The notes below the pieces were generated by a model that made no database searches, was not told the DNA's origin, and saw only the letters and a list, made by a program, of their open reading frames with translations. Both the position numbers and the translations under genes were made by a program. A stretch of DNA of 64,000 nucleotides from Liolophura sinensis. Lineage: Eukaryota > Mollusca > Polyplacophora > Chitonida > Chitonidae. The stretch is taken from contig NC_088295.1 of the NCBI RefSeq assembly GCF_032854445.1, positions 78,212,028 through 78,276,027 on the forward strand. Reading direction: 5' to 3'. Each line of letters opens with the position of its first letter. The first letter of the stretch is position 1. Positions 13,601 to 22,600 of this stretch are shown in pieces.

Positions 13601-16600
13601 GGTGTATAACTCCACATGTGGGTTGTTCCCCATATTCACCACCATGCCGGTGTTACAAAGGGTGTATAACTCCACATGTGGGTGTTCCCCATATACACCA
13701 CCATGCCGGTGCTACACAGGGTGTATAACTCCACATGTGGGTTGTTCCCCATATACACCACCATGCCCGTGTTACACAGGGTGCATAACTCCACATGTGG
13801 GTTGTTCCACAAGTACACCACCATGCCGGTATTACAAAGGGTGTATAACTCCACATGTGGGTTGTTCCCCATATACACCACCATGCTGGTGTTACACAGG
13901 ATGCATAACTCCAAATGTGGGTTGTTCCCCATATACACCACCACGCTGGTGTTACACAGGGTGTATAACTTCACACGTGGTGTGGCCACATGGAGGTTGG
14001 TTACTTTGAGTCATGAGACAAAAAAGCAGACTTTTGTCCAGACACAACAATGAATGAATTAAATCACACAGCCACATGGAGGTTGGTTACTTTGAGTCAT
14101 GAGACAAAAAAGCAGACCTTTGTCCAGACACAACAATGAATGAATTAAATCACACAGCCACATGGAGGTTGGTTACTTTGAGTCATGAGACAAAAAAGCA
14201 GACTTTTGTCCAGACACAACAATGAATGAATTAAATCACACAGCCACATGGAGGTTGGTTACTTTGAGTCATGAGACAAAAAAGCAGACCTTTGTCCAGA
14301 CACAACAATGAATGAATTAAATCACACAGCCACATGGAGGTTGGTTACTTTGAGTCATGAAACAAAAAAGCAGACTTTTGTCCAGACACAACAATGAATG
14401 AATTAAATCATACAACCACATGGAGGTTGGTTACTTTCAGTCATGAGACAAAAAAGCAGACTATTGTCCAGACGCAACATATGTGACAATTAAATGATAC
14501 AACCACAGTGAGATTTGATTTGTGCGTGCGCTGAGATTGGGCACTTTGGTTCATGCAACCACAGTAAGTATGGGCATTTGAATCATGCGTGCACTAAGAT
14601 TGAGCACTTTGGTTCATGCAACCACAGTAAGTATGGGCATTTGAATCGTGTGTGCACTAAGACTGAGCACTTTGGTTCATGCAACCACAGTAAGTATGGG
14701 CATTTGATTCATGCAATCACAGTGTTATTGGGCACTTTGGTTCATGCGGCCACAGTGAGACAGGACACTCTGTTACCCTTCTGTTCATACGTCGCAGTTG
14801 TCTTCTACGGACAGGGGCTGAGGCTCCATTAGTTGGCAAACGTGTTTCTAAAGCTGTGAGCTACAGTAATTACAAAAGAAGAGATAGGTACGGTACTGTC
14901 TCTTTATGAATTCTGCACGATAACTAACAGTGATAAAGTGGACTGGAAACTTGGGTTCATGTGACCAGTGAGACAGGGCATGTTGTTGCCCTCTTGTTGA
15001 CCCGGTCATAGTATCATCCATCTGTAATACAAGAGCTAAATCCCTGTAGGCAGTCGACCACAGGACAAGACATATAAAGATACTGCAGTACAATGATGTC
15101 CAATATTAGATGCTTCATTTCTGGTCTAGTAAGTGTTTAACCAGCTGCTGTCTTGTGTAATCATCAAAATGTCTGAAGGCTCAGTACCTCTTTTGATACA
15201 TTTTATAATATTTTTTCTTTAATTTGTCCTTTTTTAAATTTTCACTTATGAAGCTATCATTTGGCAACACACTGTTGAATATCAGACAAGAAGATGAGCT
15301 ATGGTATTGACGGTACGTGGCGTCAAGTTGCCAATCATTAAAAAAGGAATGAGGTCCATGTCATTTTGATAATTCAAAACACAAATCAGCAGAACCAGAA
15401 GCTGTTCTGTATTATCTCCATTACACAATTCTTCCACGGCTTCCTGCATCCTGAAATATAAAGAAACCCAGGTGCAAATTAGTTTTGTCCAGTTCTGTTT
15501 TAACTTACCCTTGATTCAATGTCATTGCCAGCATTGCGTTCTAGGGAGTAAATCTACAACACATAACAAACATGCACTGTCCATGCCAAGAACTTTGATA
15601 CAATGTCACTGGTAACCGAGAATTTAGGAAACCAAAGCCTTATGACATTAAAAACTTAATGAAATTGCTACTGTTTTCTTTTAATCTGGCTATGTGCTAG
15701 TTACTGTAATTATATCTGCAATGGTGTGTTAAGTGATCAAAATAAGGAGCACTGGGACCATAAAACACACATAGTGTGTGTCTACAAGGGATACTGGGAC
15801 CATAAAACACACAGTGTGTGTCTACAAGGGATACTGGGACCATAAAACGCACACAGTGTGTGTATACAAGGAGCACTGGGACCATACAACACACACAGTG
15901 TGTGTCTACAAGGAGCACTGGGACCATAAAACACACACACTGTGTGTCTACAAGGAGTACTGGGACCATAAAACACACAGTGTGTGTCTACAAGGAGCAC
16001 TGGGACCATAAAACACACACAGTGTGTGTCTACAAGGGGTACTCGGACCATAAAACACACACAGTGTGTGTCTACAAGGGATACTGGGACCATAAAACAC
16101 ACACAGTGTGTGTCTACAAGGGATACTGGGGCCATAAAACACACACAGTGTGTGTCTACAAGGGATACTGGGACCATAAAACACAAACAGTGTGTGTCCA
16201 CCACAGAAAGTTTTTGTAATAACACATAAAGAATATGTTGACAAGATGCAGCCTTTGTGATAACACACAAAGGGAATGTGGAGAAATATTCTTGAGTACG
16301 GTGTAAAAAATAAATAAATCACATAAATAAATAAATAAATGTGGACATGACACAGCCTTTGTGATAACACACAAAGTCGATGTTGACAAGACACAGCCTT
16401 TGTGATAATACACAAAGTCAATGTTGACAAGACACTCTGTGATAACACAAAGTGGGTGTTGACAAGACACACTCTTTGATTTGTTTATTTATTTGATTGG
16501 TGTTTTATGCCATGACACACTCTTTGTGATAACACACAAAGTGGATGTTGACAACACACAGCCTTTGTGATAACACACAAAGTGGATGTTGACAACACAC

Positions 16601-19600
16601 AGCTTTTGTAATAACACACAAAGTGGATGCTGACAACACACAACCTTTCTGACAACACACAAAGTGGATGTTGACAGCACACAGCCTTTGTGATAACACA
16701 CAAAGTGGATGTTGACAACACACAGTCTTTGTGATAACACACAAAGTGGATGTTGACAACACACAGCCTTTGTGATAACACACAAAGTGGATGTTGACAA
16801 CACACAGCCTTTGTGATAATACACAAAGTGGATGTTGACAACACACAGCCTTTGTAATAACACACAAAGTGAAAATCGACAGGACACAATTTGTGCAAGG
16901 GGGCATTTTGGTACATGTAGGTCACAAATGCAGCTATAAAATAATTTGGATATGGCCTAGGCAGAAAAAATATTTAATTTGCGATAATACTTCACTGTCT
17001 TACATCAAAAAGGAACAATTTGTTCAAACTAAGCCAAAACAAACAGAAAACAAACTATTATAGTTAGAGTTCTATACATGATCTTCATTTCTTTACTGCA
17101 TCAGTACGTTAAATTAGCCAACTGCAGTACAATGTAATCATGATGGAAAGCTGGAGCTTCTTACCCGTGAATCCAGGGTGTTCACTTGATTGGTCAGGAA
17201 GTTCAGACGATTGGCCACTTGACCAGTGGGCTGGAGATTGTTCAGACTTGACTGAAGTTGACTGATCCGAGAGTTCACATCTGTTGGAACCTAAACACAG
17301 AACAACTCGACTCTTATACGCGCAAACAATAAACAGCAACCTAATTCAACTTGTAGATTTTACTGAACACACTTGATTAGGGGGTGCTGCACATAATATT
17401 ATGAAAGTTTTCTTTGTGACAATGATTCATCAAGTATTTTTAATATAAATCGTTAAAATTTTCCAACGTATAATGTTGTATGGAAACTGTTTATCATTTA
17501 GCTCTTTGTTTTTAGAAAGTTGCAAATGTCATTGGCGGTGCCTGCCATTTAAATTTTACAAGAATGTAACAGACTTTGTGACGTTGTTGACGGTCAGTTT
17601 AATGATCCAGGGCCACATTAATACAACAATGATCCAAAATTTATTGAGAGCAAGTCATTTCGTTTTGAGCAAATTATTGACACGTTTTGTTTTATATCCA
17701 CCTATATTGGTGATTTGACTGCAGTGTTAGGTCGGAAAGTTTATCAGTTACCTGGCACTTGAAGCTAACCATATATTATATAAGTAAAACAGTTCTTGAA
17801 AATGGTTTAACATCAAAAAAATAATTAACACATAAAAACGGCAGCAAATTGGTGAATAAAGCTCTGACATCACATCAACAAAAAAATACAGCTTTTGTTA
17901 TCATTTCACAAAGGCGAGCACCAAAATTAAAGTTCGCGCACTGTTGGGGAAAATCATGAAAACTTCTGGAGTTAAGGTCATACCATTAACACTGTATCAG
18001 TTTGTAGCTTAATTACAAAGTAGCAAAAATTATAGGTACAGTATGCTTTAATTTTCTATTATATTTCACCAGGGAATAAGTGGAAGAGTTAAGAGATATT
18101 TAAGAGAAAAGTATAAATTTCATCCTCACATTTCTCTCCAAAGCATTCATCCTGGTGGTAAGGTCATTAAATTTGGTGGCCACCTGTCCTGTGGGGGACA
18201 GGTTGTCTAGACGGGATTCAACGTTGCGCAGACGTGACTGTAAATCTGAAGGAACCTGCAATAACATCAAGTACGAATATAGTGATATCTACACGCAGAT
18301 GCATCTTAACTGAAGGCAGAGATTCTTACAATTTCACTCTTACTATCGTTTATGGGTAATTCCTCAATCTTTTCACACATGGAAGAGTAAATTTAAGTAT
18401 ACCAGTGATTTATGCATGAATTTAAGTTTAGAGATAAAACTACATGAACGCCAATTTCAGGGTTTCACAAGAAGTATAATTTTATCAGTCCACACAGGAT
18501 AATGCTCAGAATGCAATTAAAGAATCATCTAGAAAACATGCAAAAAAGACTGGAGAATTACAGTAGTAAAACTTTTTAAAAAACTGTATATGAAAGAAAT
18601 AAACTATGAATTATGTGTTTTCAAGACCAAATTGCTAAGTAGCTTTTATGTAAAAGCCTTTAAATATGTGACAAAGAATACATCTGTAGAAAGGAAAGTA
18701 GAATGTAACAGTGCCAGAACTGAGACTTCCAGAAATCCATGGAAGGACAATACAATACACCAGAGTTTGACAGGTTCTAAGAGACACAATTACAAGAGAG
18801 AGTAGACAGAAAATGGTCATGTTTCAGGTTTCTGGTACAGCTAGTATGCTCCGGTCTCTGCTTCCACATTATTTCATCAATGCTGTCTATAAGAATATTG
18901 TTTGATGCTAAACATCATGCACATTTGGTTCAAGTGTCCCTAACTACAGGCTTCTGGTATGATCAGTTCTCAACATACACGATTAAGTTAGCCTGTTTTA
19001 CGCTGTATCCAAGAGTATGGCTTCATGTATAAAGAGAATGTACACATCTGGTTCAAATGTGAAATACAGGCTTCTGGTATGCTCATGTCTCAGCATACAC
19101 ATATTACACGTATTTCATAAATACTGTATGCAAGAGTATTATTGTATGTGATGAAACAATAAGCAGATTTGGTTGTAAAGATACACCTGCTCAGCATACA
19201 CAGGTTTGCGTATTGTTATAAATACTGTGAGAAAGAGTATTCATTCTCATGTACAAATAACAACATCTGGTTCAAGTGTTAAATCATGTTTGCGGGGCCT
19301 CCGTGGCTCATTGGGTTAGCGCACTAGCGCGGCGTAATGACCTAGGAGTGTCTCACCAATGCAGTTGCTGTGAGTTCAAGTCCAGCTCATGCTAGGTTTC
19401 TCTCCGGCCGTATGTAGGAAGGTCTGTCAGCAACCTGCGGATGGTCGTGGGTTTAAACCGGGCTGTTTCCACACATCATAATACTGGTTGCCCTCGTATA
19501 AGTGAAATATTCTTGAGTATGGAGTAAAACACCAATCAAATAACTAAATGAATCATGATTGATGGGAAAAATAATCACACTTAGGTCATCATTTTCATAT

Positions 19601-22600
19601 TATCAAAATATTACCATCTATCAATTATTAAACATGCAGTAGGTTTACATCCTTTACTTACATTAGGGTTTGACTGCAACTGCCGGATTGCATCTGTATT
19701 GCTTTGAACCTGTGAAAGAAATAAAGAAAATAACATGAAATTGAACAAAGACAGCATGGCTTAAATCATGCCTTTTAACTGATGCATGAGATTTACTTTA
19801 AAAAAAAAAATAATAATAATAATAAAAAAACAACTTAAATACAAACTGCTGAAGATTTTGCTATTGCATTTACAATAAAAATTTCAAGCATGTATACTTA
19901 GGCCTATGTTACTTGAAGATGACAACTTTAAGACAGATTTGTGAACTTTGAATTTGTCAGTTCATTCGACCCCATAAAAATACTTCTCCTGAACTTGTAC
20001 TTGCACATTAATATATCTAATGTATAATTTGTTAGAAACATTTGAAAGAAAATATAACAGAAAAATTTCAATATATGATTATGTAAAACAAACATGTGAA
20101 CACAAACAAACATTATGTGTCCTACATTTTCCTCAATAAAATATCTCAACATATAATCAAGGAAATCATTGTTGAATATGATCACCATTAAAATGTTTTA
20201 ATATAGTGTAAGATGATTTGAGATGTGTGTAAATATGAAATTTGTGTACCATTCCCTCTGTGGTTTGAGAATACTGTGCAGCTGTTTGCAAAGACATTTT
20301 ATACACACGTGAAGAACTGATGGCGATATCTCCACACGGTATTGCTCTCCATTTTGAGAGCACTATTAAATCATCTGCCCTACGAATATCAGCTTATTGA
20401 ATAATTCATGTATTGTGATAGCATATCGTGGAACTTTGAACAAGGCCTAAGCAAAGAAATTAGCATAAAGACAGCAGTATAAGTAGGGGGTGGTACCCAG
20501 GCTAAGTGAAAGTGGGTATAGAGTGTGTATACAGCAGGTTCACCTGTAGTCAGGTGAATTGGTCAGGTGTTGGTCGTTAAATCTACATATCAGCCTTACG
20601 TCCATCAAAAACTTTCATTACTGTATACCTCCTAAAATCCCTCCAGTCCTTGGTAAACAAACTAACTGAACTTTCCATCTCTAAACTTAATGTATTGGAC
20701 ATAAAGTTTCACATGAGTTAGTCATTTTGCCTGATTCAGAGTGTTCTAATTATTTAAAAATAATTTCAAGTTTATTTGGACAATATTTAGGACAAATAAG
20801 TAGGTTTTCAGCAGCAAAAGTGATACTGTATGATTTGTATTTGTCTCTTGGGCTGAAGTTATGGGGAAAATAGAGCACTTCTTATGTAACCCATGTAGCT
20901 CTAATTCTGACACGAGTTTAGAAAGGTCATACATGTTGGTTTGGAAGGTAGAATACAATGTTAAAAGTAATATTTCATGAACTTTATTTGCTTGTGAAAA
21001 TGCACTTTTTAATGTTAAAAGTAATATTTCATGAACTTTATTTGCTTGTGAAAATGCACTTTTTAATGTTACAAGTAATATTTCATGAACTTTATTTGCT
21101 TGTGAAAATGCACTTTTTAACGTGAAATAATAGGTCAAACACAATATACGATGGCAGTCAATTTAATGGGAGGAGGGAATGGGGCAGCAGAACCTTAAAA
21201 AACATACATGGATCTCACCGTCATAAAAGTTTAAAAATTATCATGCAGCATTTAAGATATTCTTTACAAATATTAAATCCATCATATTCAACATTCAAAA
21301 TCCTGATTTTAATTTCCTTGTGGAATCAATATAACAAAATTTATTCAATCTGAGAAATCATTGAAACGTATTATCAACAGGCTAGAATATGTTCATTTAT
21401 TATCTGATTCATGTTTTAGTTGATATTCAAGAAACCGAGTAAGTATTTTTGGACCAATCATTTGCATCACTGTAATACATTAATATTCACTTTATTTGTA
21501 TCTAGCAATTATTGTAGGTCATTTTAATCAGACAAGTGCCACTGTACTCCTAGGGCAGGGTCCAATGAAATACAATATGCATGAATACATTAGAACTCTC
21601 TGGAACACACAGAGTACACACCTGTGTAATCATATGTCAGATGTACATTCGATACAGCCAGGAGAGTTTCATGTTATTTCAAAATATTACGAAATATGTG
21701 TAACAAATATTACACAAATACATACAAAATGATTACTAGTCACAACCAAAACAGAGGGGACCCAGAAGCCTCTCACCAATGTGGTCGCTGTGAGTTCAAG
21801 TCCAGCTCATACTGGCTTCCTCTCCAGCTCTACATGGGAAGGTCTGGCAACAAACCTGTCGATGGTTGCGAGTTTCCCCTGGGTTTGGCCAGTTTTCTCC
21901 CACCTTAATGCTGGCCGTTGTTGTAAAAGTGAAATATTCCTGAGTATGGCATAAAACACCAATCAAATAAATAAATAAATAAATAAAACAGTGGGAACTT
22001 ATTTAGAGAACACAGCCTCACGTGTAAAGAATAGTTGTTAATACAAAAACTACACCTTATAGGACCTAGTCAGCTAGGACCCTTCTGTAACTCCATGAAA
22101 AAGCATAACTGGTACAACAAATAAACATTTTCAAACATGTTAAATATGATAACTCCATTGCAATTTGTGTCCACATGTACATTTATATGTGTTCATGAAG
22201 ACACACAATTTTATTTGTAGTGTAGTTATCACTAAAGTCAGGATAATGGTATTGTAGCCATATGTGATTGAACGAGAGAGGCAGGTGATGGAGAAACCAT
22301 CCCAAAAATGTCAGCCATGTATGACGCAAAATAGCTTTCTATTAGAGGAGTCATATGAAAGGCCAGATGTGTAACCTGCTGTCTGACACAAGTTATTATG
22401 GTCAATGGCTTGACAACATCTGAAACCTACCCATGATCACAAGAAACATCAGATTTTATACTCATACAATTGATAATACTCATTACACTTTCATGACAAA
22501 TTAAACAAATAAAGCATTCATATCTGTTTATAACAGACAAACTGTATGTGTGTGGTTTGGTAGGTTATACATATTCCAAGTGCAAGTGCTGTGTTGGTTT

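Noticed and set aside
13229-14053. Several overlapping ORFs of 120-220 codons on both strands
   Set aside because: All arise from the 60-bp array (period divisible by three). Open frames on both strands over the same bases show there is no coding constraint.
14848-15093. Minus-strand frame with [13 protein letters not shown] as a cubilin exon
   Set aside because: No donor in the right place and no coiled-coil pattern.
16215-16885. CRISPR-like regular repeat array
   Set aside because: Units are contiguous tandem repeats without unique spacers, in a eukaryotic intron.
15697-16925. ORFs of 130-175 codons on both strands
   Set aside because: Shadows of the about 40-bp and 41-bp arrays; no domain, and located in an intron.
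19294-19370. A possible functional tRNA gene
   Set aside because: A- and B-box-like sequences are present, but it is the head of a SINE copy followed by the SINE body, with no cloverleaf that I can close.
20236-20300. Possible 24-nt cubilin micro-exon (YSQTTEGM)
   Set aside because: The acceptor has a poor pyrimidine tract, the donor GTACAC is weak and the peptide is not coiled-coil-like.
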